From Candidatus Saccharimonadota bacterium (GTDB taxonomy: Bacteria > Patescibacteriota > Saccharimonadia > Saccharimonadales > Saccharimonadaceae): DNA of 64,000 nucleotides. The notes beneath the pieces are model-generated. The model was not told where the DNA came from. It did no database searches and saw only the letters and a program-made list of their open reading frames with translations. The translations under genes were made by a program, and so were the position numbers. Within the stretch, counting starts at the first letter, position 1. Each line of letters begins with the position of its first letter. This document shows positions 44,287 through 56,351 of the stretch, in pieces. The stretch lies in the NCBI GenBank assembly GCA_027492735.1, contig JAPUEE010000013.1, positions 29,445-93,444 on the forward strand. The letters run 5' to 3'.

Positions 44287-47200
44287 ATGAGTTTTGATAC
44301 GAAGTTTCTAGAGAATTATCAGCGTCTAAATGAGGCTCAGCGCGCAGCTGTTGACAACATCGACGGGCCGGTTATAGTGGTTGCTGGCCCAGGCACCGGA
44401 AAAACTCAATTACTCGCTATGCGTGTCGGCAATATACTACGAAACACCGACACCGATCCTAGCAGTATCCTCTGTTTGACATTTACCGAATCTGCCGCAG
44501 CCAACATGACCGAACGTATGGCCGCTATCTTTGGCCCAACCGCCTACCAGGTAGCTGTTAACACATTTCATGGTCTAGGCTCGGAGATCATTAGTCGATA
44601 TAGCGAACATTTCTATAACGGAGCAATTTTCAGGCCCGCCGATGAACTAACTACCGGCCAAGTCGTGCAGGAAATTCTCGCTGAATTGCCTCACTCGAAC
44701 CCACTTACGAAAGTTTTTAATGATAAATTCACCTATTTAGACAAAGTAACTAGTGCGATTTCCTACATCAAGCGTGCTGGTCTATTGCCAGAAGAGCTAC
44801 ATCTACTATTGGAACAAAACCTAGCATTCTGCCGCAGAGCTACACCAATAATCAGTGAGATTTTTTCCGAACGTATCAGCAAAAAAACGATAGCTTCTGC
44901 GCGTACTGTGCTAGATGATCTCGAAACAATTGCGGCCGATTATAAAAAAATGAACTTTGCAGGTGAACCACCCCTCGCCGAAATTATTACGAGTAGCCTG
45001 AAATCTGCTATCGAAGAAGCCGAGAGCCTGGATAAAACCAGCCCTCTGACCGCCTGGAAAAAGATAACCTTGGAGATAAACGACAAAGGCGACAATATTC
45101 TAAAAGATCAAAAGAGAACTGAAATACTAGCCGCTACAAATGGTGTATATGCCGAATATTTGCGACGCATGGACGCTCATCAACTTTACGATTATGACGA
45201 TATGATCTTGCGCGTGATCCATGCTATCGAGACATCCCCTGCGCTAAAGGCTGACTTGCAGGAAAAATACCAATATATATTAGTCGACGAGTTCCAGGAT
45301 ACCAACGACAGCCAAATGCGTTTATTAAAAAATCTCACTGATTTTGACGACCATCCTAATGTTATGGTAGTGGGTGATGACGATCAAGCTATATTTCGTT
45401 TCCAGGGCGCCGATATTTCTAATATTAGGTCGTTTCACGACACCTATCCTGACTCTAATCCGATCATTCTCACAAATAATTATCGTAGTGGCCGCAAGAT
45501 TCTCGATACTGCGAGTAATGTTGCAGGACAAATCAACGAGCGCCTCAGCACGAGCTTTGATTTTGAAAAACAATTAATTGATGCCAAGCCCAGAGAAGCA
45601 ACTGTTCGCCAAATTCTAGCAAATACCGAAGAGCACGAAAACTCCCATATTGTTTCACTCGTAGAACAAGAGATAAACGCCGGCCATAGTCCAGCGGATA
45701 TTGCTATTATTGCTCGCCGTCACAGTGATTTGATCAGTTTATTGCCATTTTTAGCTAAATCAAATATTCCTGTGAATTATGAGCGAGAGAACGATGTACT
45801 GGCGAGCGAACCTGTCGTAACTCTAGAGAAATTAGTTCGTGTGATTATTACTCTCGCTAACCGCGACGACGATCAAGTTGATGCGTTGCTCCCAGAGCTA
45901 CTCAGCCATCCGGCTTGGAAATTATCACCTCAAGATATTTGGCATATCAGTTTATCTGCGAATCGTGACCACAAATATTGGTTAGAAATTCTACTAGAAC
46001 ATTCCGATCAAACAAAAAATATTGGGGAATGGCTCATCAAAATGAGTGCATTTTCACACCATACACCACTCGAAACTATGCTCGATTGGCTGTTCGGCAA
46101 TCAAGTCGCAACTGATGAGGACTTTGCTTCACCCCTCTATGAATATTTCTTTTCTCGGGAACGATTAGCTAACGAGCCGACTGCCTACTTGACATTCTTG
46201 TCGAGTATCAGCACCTTGCGACAGGCTTTGCGAGACTATCGACAAGACAATACTTCTAATCTATTATTATATGAATTTCTGAGCCTCATTGACGCCTACC
46301 GATCGCTCGGCAAGCGCCTCGTCGCTACAACGGCTATCGGTGGTCACGATCGACTGAACCTCCTCACCGTACACAAAGCAAAAGGTATGGAGTTTGATAG
46401 TGTCTATATTATTAATGCTTCATCAAACACGTGGGGGCAAAAATCGCGAGGTAACAATTCATCAATTACGTTTCCTGGAAATATGCCATTTCAGCCAGCA
46501 GGTGATAGCAGTGACGAGCAACTTCGTTTGCTGTTCGTTGCTATGACTCGCGCTAGGCGACAACTCACTATCAGCTCACACCAGCTCAGTCCCACAGGAA
46601 AACCACTTCTGCCGCTAGAGTATCTTATCGAAGATGCCGACATAGAGGTAGAATCATTGCCCGAGCCGACCATCCCAGAGTTAGAAACGCAATTAGAAAC
46701 AGCTTGGCATGTACCACTAACCAATACTCGAGATGCTGACCAGCGTCAAACTTTGCTCGATTCGTTATCAGACAAACTGTCTAGATACCGGCTGAGCGCA
46801 ACCGACCTGAGTCGCTTTATCGATATTCCCGACGGTGGACCGCAGGGTTTTTTGATGCAGAGCTTGTTGCGGTTTCCTAGCGCTAGGACTGCACCACTCG
46901 TTTTTGGCACCGCAATGCACGCAACGTTGCAGCGCAGTCATACTCACCTGACTGCACACGGTCACAGTAAACCCCTAGAGGATGTACTGGGTGATTTCGA
47001 AATACTACTTCGCGGCGAATCATTGAGCGATCGTGATTTTGAGTTCTATCTGCGAAAAGGAATCGATGATTTAAAGGTGTTTTACGATCAACGTATACAA
47101 AGTTTCACTCCCGCTCAGATGACTGAATGCGATTTTTACAGCGATAATATTATGCTAGGCGAAACTCGCCTAACCGGAAAGATCGACCTCATCGATATCG

Positions 47201-47583
47201 ACAAAGAAAACAAGACTCTCGTCGTCACCGACTACAAAACAGGCAAAGCTCCGCGCTCATGGCAAGGCAAAACAGATCACGAAAAAATTAAACTACACAG
47301 ATATCGCCGACAATTACTGTTCTATAAATTATTGATTGAACGATCTCCACGATTTAAAAATTATACCGTTGAACGCGGTGTATTGGAATTTGTTGAGCCG
47401 GTGGATGGCACTATTAGACGGCTAGAGCTCGACTACAGTGAAGTAGCTATGGACGATTTCATTAGTATCATTCACACAGTCTGGCAATCCATTATGACGC
47501 TCAACCTGCCAGATACAAGCCACTTCTCGGCAGATTACAAGGGAATTTTAGAATTTGAAGATTTTTTGAGAGAAAAGTCTTGA
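44287..47583 (+). CDS. UvrD/AddA-like helicase fused to a PD-(D/E)XK nuclease
   Basis: A 1098-residue SF1A helicase: Q-motif LNEAQRAAVDN, Walker A AGPGTGKTQLLAMR, motif II YILVDEFQDTN, motif III GDDDQAIFRFQGA, motif V LLTVHKAKGMEFD and motif VI LLFVAMTRARRQL. The C-terminal about 180 residues carry a RecB-type nuclease: GKIDLIDI, then VVTDYKTGK (D...DYK). It resembles AddA or a one-protein UvrD-nuclease of dsDNA-break processing. TAAAAT (44275-44280) ends 6 bases before the ATG: leaderless. The stop overlaps the -35 of the RNA gene downstream. Confidence 0.93.
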   Translation: MSFDTKFLENYQRLNEAQRAAVDNIDGPVIVVAGPGTGKTQLLAMRVGNILRNTDTDPSSILCLTFTESAAANMTERMAAIFGPTAYQVAVNTFHGLGSEIISRYSEHFYNGAIFRPADELTTGQVVQEILAELPHSNPLTKVFNDKFTYLDKVTSAISYIKRAGLLPEELHLLLEQNLAFCRRATPIISEIFSERISKKTIASARTVLDDLETIAADYKKMNFAGEPPLAEIITSSLKSAIEEAESLDKTSPLTAWKKITLEINDKGDNILKDQKRTEILAATNGVYAEYLRRMDAHQLYDYDDMILRVIHAIETSPALKADLQEKYQYILVDEFQDTNDSQMRLLKNLTDFDDHPNVMVVGDDDQAIFRFQGADISNIRSFHDTYPDSNPIILTNNYRSGRKILDTASNVAGQINERLSTSFDFEKQLIDAKPREATVRQILANTEEHENSHIVSLVEQEINAGHSPADIAIIARRHSDLISLLPFLAKSNIPVNYERENDVLASEPVVTLEKLVRVIITLANRDDDQVDALLPELLSHPAWKLSPQDIWHISLSANRDHKYWLEILLEHSDQTKNIGEWLIKMSAFSHHTPLETMLDWLFGNQVATDEDFASPLYEYFFSRERLANEPTAYLTFLSSISTLRQALRDYRQDNTSNLLLYEFLSLIDAYRSLGKRLVATTAIGGHDRLNLLTVHKAKGMEFDSVYIINASSNTWGQKSRGNNSSITFPGNMPFQPAGDSSDEQLRLLFVAMTRARRQLTISSHQLSPTGKPLLPLEYLIEDADIEVESLPEPTIPELETQLETAWHVPLTNTRDADQRQTLLDSLSDKLSRYRLSATDLSRFIDIPDGGPQGFLMQSLLRFPSARTAPLVFGTAMHATLQRSHTHLTAHGHSKPLEDVLGDFEILLRGESLSDRDFEFYLRKGIDDLKVFYDQRIQSFTPAQMTECDFYSDNIMLGETRLTGKIDLIDIDKENKTLVVTDYKTGKAPRSWQGKTDHEKIKLHRYRRQLLFYKLLIERSPRFKNYTVERGVLEFVEPVDGTIRRLELDYSEVAMDDFISIIHTVWQSIMTLNLPDTSHFSADYKGILEFEDFLREKS

Positions 47584-47608
47584 CATTTAGTATAGTATGT
47601 GATAATAT
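47580..47608 (+). promoter_or_regulatory. Promoter of the large structured RNA
   Basis: TTGACA (47580-47585) and TAATAT (47603-47608) have a 17-base spacer; a start of transcription is expected near 47615. It overlaps the helicase stop codon. Confidence 0.7.
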
Positions 47609-47614
47609 CGTATA

Positions 47615-48370
47615 CATGTTCCGAGCTGAGCCCTGACAGGCACAGCAAAGAATCGAGGTTTTCAGCGCACGCGGGAAAGACAAAGCAGGGTGTCGACAGA
47701 CAAAAACTCTTCGGAGTACCTTGCGAGACGACTATGTAGATCGTCAGCTTTCGATAGTCTTCAGGATAATTTTCCTTCCTTCCCTCTAGGGGGAATAGGG
47801 ATCTTGATCCAAGACTCCGGCGGAGGTTCGAATGGGACGAGCAATCGGCCCTAGTAGATAGCCAAAGTGCGCGGGTGACGACAGTATCGATCAGGATAGG
47901 ACACCGATGTCCAACTCCCGAACTCTATCGTCACCGAAGCTTGCCTCCAGTGGAGGCAAAATCTCACATGATCCCGGTTTTACCCAAGTACCGGTCCGCA
48001 TCCTGCAGGCAGGAGGGACGCAAAGATCATGTGAAACCCAGAGTGTGGTACTCCCTGGCGCGAGAGCGCTGATACTACCTACTCTGGGGCCCTGCCACCA
48101 AAGACTTCCGGGAGTCCCGACACCCCGGAAGAGCTCTGTGGTACCGCTTGCGGCAAATCCCCCCGCCGCAGCAGGTCCGGAGCAGCCGAGCCGAACGGAT
48201 CAAGTCTAGTGCGCCACAAGGTGTGCTCTAGAGCTACTGGTGCGTAATAGCCAGTCGATTCCCCACACCAGGGGAGATTGTGATCCGTTCGGCTTCGGCC
48301 CAACAACAAAGCCGCCTGAAGCGACGCTCGAGCCCAGCTCCGTCTCTAAAAAGGCGGCTATTTTCTTTTC
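47615..48370 (+). ncRNA. Large structured RNA of unknown class (about 750 bases)
   Basis: No convincing gene is in this 800-base stretch; the reading frames are short and unlike proteins. It is richer in G+C than the flanks and full of exact helices: 47706-47717 (UUCG loop), 47874-47881/47928-47935, 47941-47948/47952-47959 (8 pairs, triloop), 47964-47973/48025-48034 (10 pairs), 48037-48044/48081-48088 (with an inner GCGC-GAGA-GCGC), 48105-48112/48124-48131, 48190-48201/48282-48293 (12 pairs), and a closing helix 47623-47628/48335-48340. Promoter and terminator fit the plus strand. It is not recognisable as tmRNA, RNase P RNA, SRP RNA or a group I/II intron. Confidence 0.8.
48310..48370 (+). 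terminator. Terminator of the large structured RNA
   Basis: AGCCGCCT (48310-48317) pairs with AGGCGGCT (48352-48359), followed by ATTTTCTTTT. The 34-base loop holds the 3' strand of the closing helix, so the two would form a pseudoknot. Confidence 0.7.
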
Positions 48371-48386
48371 TGGTACAATGGATATA

Positions 48387-49352
48387 ATGAATTTTTGGAA
48401 TGATCTACCGCAGCCATTCTTTATATTGGCTCCTATGGAAGACGTTACTGACGTTATTTTTCGTCATGTCATAAAACAAGCTGCCGCGCCCGACGTGTTT
48501 TTCACCGAGTTTACTAATGCTACTGGCTGGGTACATGCTGGACAAAAAGCTATCGGTGGCCGTCTCCTCAAGGCTGATGATGAATATCCATTGGTCGCCC
48601 AAATCTGGGGCGGAGAACCAGGCGATATGGAAAAACTCGCGACTCATTGTCGAGATCTCGGGTTCCATGGTATCGATATTAATATGGGTTGCCCTGCAAA
48701 ATCAGCTATTAAATCAGGCGGCTCGGCTCTGATTCGTAAACCTGATATCGCCATTGCATCCATTGCTGCCGCAAAAACTGCCGGAATCCCCGTTAGTGTT
48801 AAAACTCGCCTCGGCTACACCTCAGTCGATGAATGGTCAGATTGGCTAACGGTATTATTGCAACAAGACATTACGAATCTAACCATTCATTTACGAACAA
48901 AAAAGGAAATGAGTAAAGTCCCGGCTCATTTTGAATTGATCGATGACATCGTTTCGCTGCGAGACCGGATAGCGCCGCAAACCAAACTGACGATCAACGG
49001 CGACATTGCCGATCGACAACAGGGAATGAAACTATGGCATGATCATTCCGGCATTGACGGCATCATGATTGGGCGCGGTATCTTTCATAATCCTTTTGCA
49101 TTTGAGATAAACCCTAGAGACCATAGTCGCGAGGAATTACTCAATGTATTGAATCTCCATTTGGATCTATTTGACGCCTATAACGCCGAAATACCACGAA
49201 GGTTCGATCCTCTAAAACGCTTTTTCAAAATTTATGTCAAAGATTTTCCTGGAGCCAAAGAAATGCGTGAGCAACTAATGCAGGCAACAACTACCGATGC
49301 AGTACGAACTATTATAAACGAATCATCGGCGTCGCTCACGTCGACGTCGTAG
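48387..49352 (+). CDS. dus: tRNA-dihydrouridine synthase
   Basis: A 321-residue FMN enzyme: FILAPMEDVTDVIFRHV, the catalytic Cys in GIDINMGCPAKSAIKSGGSAL, PVSVKTRLGY, and INGDIADRQQGM near IDGIMIGRGIFHNP. It reduces uridines in the D-loop of tRNA. The ATG at 48387 lies 7 bases after TACAAT (48374-48379, with upstream TG), indicating a leaderless start right behind the RNA terminator. Its 3' end overlaps the convergent acyltransferase by 30 bases. Confidence 0.94.
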   Translation: MNFWNDLPQPFFILAPMEDVTDVIFRHVIKQAAAPDVFFTEFTNATGWVHAGQKAIGGRLLKADDEYPLVAQIWGGEPGDMEKLATHCRDLGFHGIDINMGCPAKSAIKSGGSALIRKPDIAIASIAAAKTAGIPVSVKTRLGYTSVDEWSDWLTVLLQQDITNLTIHLRTKKEMSKVPAHFELIDDIVSLRDRIAPQTKLTINGDIADRQQGMKLWHDHSGIDGIMIGRGIFHNPFAFEINPRDHSREELLNVLNLHLDLFDAYNAEIPRRFDPLKRFFKIYVKDFPGAKEMREQLMQATTTDAVRTIINESSASLTSTS

Positions 49353-50087
49353 TTCACCAGGCTTTGCAAACTCTCCCGTTCTCGCGTAACCTGTCATTGC
49401 CGATAAGCTAACTTCTAACTCGGTGATAACAAATCGGGCTTTTGCGATCAATGGGTATAGATGACGTAGACCATGGCTATATGCCTCGGTACCCACAGGT
49501 TCACCAAATGCCACATTTACTGCCGACAACCAACCGTCTGTTTTCAATTCACCGTTAGCATCACGGTCTGGCGTAATTGCTACTGGTACAAGAGGAACAT
49601 TGGCGCGTAAGGCAATTTGAGCTGCTCCAGCGTGGAATCGTGCTTGCTTGCCCGGTTCTACGAGAGTACCTTCGGGAAATATTCCAATGGCGTGGCCATC
49701 ATCAGTGAGAGCCTGTACAGCTGCATCAAGCGCAGCGCCACCGCCACCACGTTTGCTACGATCTACAGGAATCTGCCCTGTAGCTGTTACTAACTGTTTT
49801 ACTATAGCTCCATACTTTCCTTTGTCATCGATACCACCGCCATCAAAATAGCCTTTTTTAGCCAAAAACCGTAACGGTTCCTCTTGTTCGCCATAATAGG
49901 CAAGTGCCAGATAGAGCGGATCAAACACACTACTATGATTAGCCGCCAGCACCGCTGGACCATCGGGTATATGTTCTGCTCCAGTTACCTTTAGCCGTCT
50001 AGCAAATCCCATAGCAAACCGAGCCATTGGATACAACCTCTGGTAATTCTTTACATATGCCGCTCTATTAGGGTCTCGTTCTCTCAT
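49323..50087 (-). CDS. PlsC-like 1-acyl-glycerol-3-phosphate acyltransferase
   Basis: A 254-residue protein with NHSSVFD (H-x4-D catalytic motif), IPVDRSKRGG (motif II) and FPEGT (motif III). It should acylate lysophosphatidic acid on the membrane; with cdsA-like and PAP2 proteins this suggests some phospholipid remodelling, perhaps of host-derived lipids. The C terminus is rich in arginine. The ATG at 50087 follows TATAAA by 11 bases. Confidence 0.9.
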   Translation of the reverse strand: MRERDPNRAAYVKNYQRLYPMARFAMGFARRLKVTGAEHIPDGPAVLAANHSSVFDPLYLALAYYGEQEEPLRFLAKKGYFDGGGIDDKGKYGAIVKQLVTATGQIPVDRSKRGGGGAALDAAVQALTDDGHAIGIFPEGTLVEPGKQARFHAGAAQIALRANVPLVPVAITPDRDANGELKTDGWLSAVNVAFGEPVGTEAYSHGLRHLYPLIAKARFVITELEVSLSAMTGYARTGEFAKPGELRRRRERRR

Positions 50088-50142
50088 AGTTACAGTAATT
50101 TATACCACACCAGAGATAAAGTTACAACACGACTCAGGAACA

Positions 50143-51171
50143 TCATCGGCGATGGAGTACTTCGAGATTTTTATTTCCGAGAACGAGCACAGTTGCGAGA
50201 TTATAATCAATAAGAAAATCAACAGCCTGTGTAATTTCAGTTTCGGTTGGCTTGTTTGGGGTGGGACGTTTAATCATGGCACCCTCAGCATTAAACTCAG
50301 CACCGTAGCGCGCTTGCAGAGTCATGATAGCCGTGCCTCTAAAGGCCCAAGCATCGACGTTAAAGATTTCCATCTCCGTTCCATCGTCTTTGTGAAGATC
50401 AGCAGATCTCGCCGTTTCCGATAGCGCCGATCGGTTCAGCGTCGATTCATCACGAGCGGAGTTCCATAGAGCTGCAATCTCACCGTGTTGACGAACGAGA
50501 TGCGTAGCTTTTTCTCCCGTAACATGTTCTAGTGAAGCAGTTCGCTCCTGAGCCAGCTCACCAGCTGATTTACCAGATTCCTCTGACGGCGTCATCATAG
50601 ATTGGACTGTCGCCAAATAATCCATATCAGTTGTACTCTCGCCATAGCCCAAACCCGTACGGAGTTTCGCAATCGACTCACGCGCACTTTGCATTTTTTG
50701 CAAGATATCAAGTAATCTATCGTTAGCACCACAGCCGCTATTGCGGCCCTGATCATCGTCATGCGCCCCGAGTGGTAACCCGGCATTCTTTAGTGTTTTA
50801 GCAAAATTCGACATCGTATCGACCGTACCGGTCCCGAGGAGCATAAAATATAATCCTATAGAACCGCCGGCACCATTGGCTGTTAATTCACCCAGTTCGT
50901 CTGGACTACGACCATCAACACAGGAACAGATTAAGCGTTGCAGTTTTTCGAGTCTCTGATAATATTTCGACGAGTCCGAGTGTACTAGCTCGCCACGCAT
51001 CATCATAGCCCTATTAGTTTCCGACTCGCTATTCTCGTTTGGCCCGATTGAGCCACTTGCCACCGACGGATCATCTAATAAATCACCGATTCTCCCTAGA
51101 CGAACAATGATAATTTCTGGACGTGTTTCTACTTCGGGTGTCGTAGCACCCTCTTGGTTTGGATTAGTCGT
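50143..51171 (-). CDS. Unknown acidic protein after atpC, unusual start
   Basis: The part from the GTG at 51063 encodes 306 residues, but the frame continues upstream with protein-like sequence (ETRPEIIIVRLGRIGDLL) that lacks ATG, GTG or TTG. An AGGAGG site (51177-51182, minus strand) stands 5 bases before an in-frame ACG at 51171, giving 342 residues. The product is helical, rich in Glu/Ser/Asn, without membrane segment or recognisable motif. It follows atpC by about 23 bases and is probably cotranscribed with the ATP synthase operon. The start is not settled. Confidence 0.6.
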   Translation of the reverse strand, partial: TTNPNQEGATTPEVETRPEIIIVRLGRIGDLLDDPSVASGSIGPNENSESETNRAMMMRGELVHSDSSKYYQRLEKLQRLICSCVDGRSPDELGELTANGAGGSIGLYFMLLGTGTVDTMSNFAKTLKNAGLPLGAHDDDQGRNSGCGANDRLLDILQKMQSARESIAKLRTGLGYGESTTDMDYLATVQSMMTPSEESGKSAGELAQERTASLEHVTGEKATHLVRQHGEIAALWNSARDESTLNRSALSETARSADLHKDDGTEMEIFNVDAWAFRGTAIMTLQARYGAEFNAEGAMIKRPTPNKPTETEITQAVDFLIDYNLATVLVLGNKNLEVLHRR

Positions 51172-51194
51172 ATGCGCCTCCTCGTTAATTACTG

Positions 51195-51646
51195 TTATTT
51201 GAACCTGGTTTTCGTTTGATGACGACGTAGACCCGCTACCTTGAGGCGAGTTTGGTGACGATCGATGAGCTGCGAGGCTTTCTCGAGTTCGACCTGGTCG
51301 GCGGCATTATCACGCATCTTGAGTGCACGCTCGAGGGCTTTTTGGCTCTCAGCCTCGATAATATCGTCACCATGGTCAGCTTCGTCAACCAATACTCGTA
51401 CCCGTTCAGGATCGATCTCAATTATACCACCGCTCGTTGCAAAATACTCCAGTGCTGTGTCAGGATCGGTTTTTTGACGTCGTACTGCAATAACACCCGG
51501 TTTCGCCAAGCTAACGAGTGGTTCGTGACCAGGGAATACTGATATTTCACCAATAGTGGTCGGTAAAATCACTTCATAGACCGACTCATCCATTCTCTGA
51601 CCGAGCAGGGTAACTAGTTGGAGTTGTAGGGATGGCTGAGTAGCCA

Positions 51647-51647
<1 letters not shown>
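51195..51647 (-). CDS. atpC: ATP synthase epsilon subunit
   Basis: A 150-residue protein: N-terminal beta-sandwich (VILPTTIGEISVFPGHEPLVS, the signature of the family) and a C-terminal helical hairpin. It is the central-stalk subunit that can inhibit hydrolysis. The start ATG shares one base with the atpD stop. The last about 15 residues are strongly basic (RRHQTKTR). Last classical gene of the operon. Confidence 0.95.
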
Positions 51648-53936
<2,289 letters not shown>

Positions 53937-53937
<1 letters not shown>

Positions 53938-54425
53938 TAGTTATTCTCCTCGTCGATATTATCATCAAGTTCATGGAAATCACCGCCTGCTTTTTCGAGA
54001 GCGATGAGCTTTTTCACCTTATCGACAAGCATGTCATAATTCTGCCACAATCGCTCGTCCGTAAACTGAGGCCCTAGGTCTAAAACTTTCCACCATATGA
54101 CATTATCACCTCTAAACCAATCAGGTGTCTGATCACGATCGGCAATATTGACCACCAGATCATACTGTGACAACATTTCTGGAGTTAGTTGCGTGCGGGT
54201 AAAATCACTAGCGTCTATGCCAAACTTTTCGGATAGAGCAGTCAGCGTGCTGGGTCGGTGATGATTTTTTTGCTCAAATTCTCCTAGGGTATTGCAGTCT
54301 GGAACTACATCATTGACACCTGTGCCCGCACTATCTGCAGTATCAGTTTTTGTCCAATAGTTATACAAAGCCATCGCAGTTTGCGAACGACCAATGTTTG
54401 CATAACAGACGAACAATACTTTCAC
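53937..54425 (-). CDS. Low-molecular-weight phosphatase/arsenate-reductase-like protein inside the atp operon
   Basis: A 162-residue protein starting VLFVCYANIGRSQTA: the C-x5-R loop (CYANIGR) followed by Ser is the active-site P-loop of LMW protein tyrosine phosphatases and thioredoxin-type arsenate reductases. The canonical C-terminal DPxxx loop Asp is not clear; VLDLGP at about 115 may supply it. GTG start overlapping the atpA stop by one base, and stop overlapping the atpG start by one base. It has an acidic C-terminal tail. Phosphatase activity is inferred from the loop. Confidence 0.8.
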
Positions 54426-55951
54426 TAGTTAAACTCCTTTGCCACTTTCTGAGCTAGCACCTTAATTGTATCAATCAGCGCATCGTCTGGCTTGTCGCCG
54501 TTATTGAGGCTCTTGACAGCATCTTTGTGGTCTTTCTGGAAGCGAGCAAGTAGCGCATCGACTGCGTCATGAATCTTTGCTACCGGAACATCGTCAAAAG
54601 CACCGCTCGTCAGAGCTGATACCGACACCACCTGCTGCCAAATTGCAAGTGGCTGATACTGCGGTTGTTTCAACAGTTCGGTCAAACGTTGGCCGCGATC
54701 AATACGAGCCTTGGTTTCAGCATCGAGATCCGAGCCGAACTGGGCAAATGACGCCAATTCGCGGAACTGAGCCAGGCTGAGACGCAAGTTACCACTGACC
54801 GTTTTGACTGCCTTTGTCTGAGCAGCACCACCGACGCGTGACACCGATAAACCAACCGAGATAGCCGGTCTGATACCTTGGTAAAACAGATCTGTCTCGA
54901 GGAAAATCTGACCATCAGTAATGGAAATCACATTCGTTGGGATATAGGCTGAAATATCGCCAGCCTGAGTCTCGATAATCGGCAAGGCAGTCAAAGATCC
55001 GCCGCCCAGCTCGTCAGACAATTTTGCTGAACGTTCGAGTAAACGAGAATGGAGATAAAAGACATCACCAGGGAAGGCTTCGCGTCCTGGTGGACGACGA
55101 AGAAGTAGTGACATTTGGCGATAGGCTGCAGCGTGTTTCGATAAATCATCGTAGATAATCAGTGCATGCTCACTGTTATCACGGAAGTATTCGCCCATAG
55201 CAGTGCCGGCATATGGCGCCAGATAGAGCATAGAGGCTGGATCAGCCGGGCTGGTAGCCACCACGATCGTTTGCTCCATCACACCTTCGGCTTTGAGTCG
55301 CTCGACGAGACGAGCAACTTTGGAAAGTTTCTGACCGATGGCCACATAGACGTTCACCACGCCAGTATTTTGGCGTGCCTGGTTGATCATCGTATCCAGC
55401 GTAATTGCTGTTTTACCGGTTTGGCGATCGCCAATAATCAATTCTCGCTGACCGCGACCGATTGGAATCATCGTATCGATTGCCATAATACCGGTCATCA
55501 GCGGTTCATGAACCGCTTTTCGAGCCATGACGCCTGGCGCTGATTTTTCAACCAAACCACGGTGTTCGGTCTTTATATCGCCCAAACCATCGAGTGGTTC
55601 ACCGAGTGGATTGACGACACGACCGAGGAGCTCTGGACCTACTGGAACAGACACCACTTCGCCGGTCAATGTAACTTTGGCACCGGCTGCAATCTGATTT
55701 TCGTCGCCTAGGAGTACGGCGCCGATCTCATCTTCCATGAGGTTCAATGCAAAAGCGTTGGCAGTACCGCCATCGATCGTCTCGATGGTTAAAATTTCAC
55801 TCGAGCCTGCATCACGAAGGCCATAGATCCACGCTACGCCGTCACCAACGCGAATGACGATACCAGACTTTTCTAGCCCCTCGCTCACATCCAAGTTAGC
55901 GATCGCATCGCGTAGTTCTTTTGATAATTCCTTGACTGATAATTCTGCCAT
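54425..55951 (-). CDS. atpA: ATP synthase alpha subunit
   Basis: A 508-residue regulatory subunit: [11 protein letters not shown] (Walker A with the alpha-type Gln), [32 protein letters not shown] and [14 protein letters not shown] (arginine finger). Normal length. It has the typical [13 protein letters not shown] sequence. It is separated from atpH by 10 bases with an AAAGGAG site. Confidence 0.98.
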   Translation of the reverse strand: MAELSVKELSKELRDAIANLDVSEGLEKSGIVIRVGDGVAWIYGLRDAGSSEILTIETIDGGTANAFALNLMEDEIGAVLLGDENQIAAGAKVTLTGEVVSVPVGPELLGRVVNPLGEPLDGLGDIKTEHRGLVEKSAPGVMARKAVHEPLMTGIMAIDTMIPIGRGQRELIIGDRQTGKTAITLDTMINQARQNTGVVNVYVAIGQKLSKVARLVERLKAEGVMEQTIVVATSPADPASMLYLAPYAGTAMGEYFRDNSEHALIIYDDLSKHAAAYRQMSLLLRRPPGREAFPGDVFYLHSRLLERSAKLSDELGGGSLTALPIIETQAGDISAYIPTNVISITDGQIFLETDLFYQGIRPAISVGLSVSRVGGAAQTKAVKTVSGNLRLSLAQFRELASFAQFGSDLDAETKARIDRGQRLTELLKQPQYQPLAIWQQVVSVSALTSGAFDDVPVAKIHDAVDALLARFQKDHKDAVKSLNNGDKPDDALIDTIKVLAQKVAKEFN

Positions 55952-55961
55952 GTTACTCCTT

Positions 55962-56351
55962 TCAAATCGCTCGTAGGCGCGTTAACTTTTTCTTTAGGCT
56001 GGCGTCCATCTCTGCCTCTGGGGTACGTACTACGACACCACCTAGTAGATTGCCGTCAACACGCTCTGACAGTTCAACGGTTTTCGCTCCAGTTTCTGCC
56101 TTTAACATTGCTACCAGAATGTCTCTGGTTTCTGTGGTTAGCGCTCTAGCACTCGCTATATCGACACTGAGATGCCGATAGTTATTCGCCAGTTCAGTTT
56201 CAATGTCCCTGATAATAAGACCGCTCTGTCGCATTTGGTGGTTTGATGATAAATACGCCGCTAGTACCTTGGCAATACGTTTTGGCGATTCGCCGGCAAC
56301 CAATTGAGCAGCTATAAATGTAGCTATTCGGCGACGAGAGGTCGAGTTCAC
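55962..56351 (-). CDS. atpH: ATP synthase delta subunit (short)
   Basis: A 129-residue protein. The C-terminal half shows the delta/OSCP signature ([32 protein letters not shown]). The N-terminal six-helix domain is about 50 residues shorter than in E. coli (177 residues) and hard to match. The GTG start overlaps the atpF stop (GTGA). It should link the b stalk to the top of alpha3beta3. Confidence 0.88.
   Translation of the reverse strand: MNSTSRRRIATFIAAQLVAGESPKRIAKVLAAYLSSNHQMRQSGLIIRDIETELANNYRHLSVDIASARALTTETRDILVAMLKAETGAKTVELSERVDGNLLGGVVVRTPEAEMDASLKKKLTRLRAI

Noticed and set aside
47670..47700. GGGAAAGAC...GCAGGGTG resembling the P4 region of RNase P RNA
   Set aside because: The partner strand (ACAGAA...GGCTTA type) is missing at the 3' end and the RNA is about twice the usual size.
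47826..47835. GGTTCGAAT resembling a tRNA or tmRNA T-loop inside the large RNA
   Set aside because: The flanking bases do not form a T stem and no acceptor or CCA end is near.
48171..48188. CAGGTCCGGAGCAGCC resembling the SRP RNA tip
   Set aside because: The GGAA tetraloop and the paired GGTCAGG context are absent.
47875..48309. Three short reading frames (plus strand 47875-48072 and 47907-48209, minus strand 48079-48309) in the RNA region
   Set aside because: They overlap one another on both strands, have no ribosome sites and no protein-like composition, and run through the exact RNA helices.
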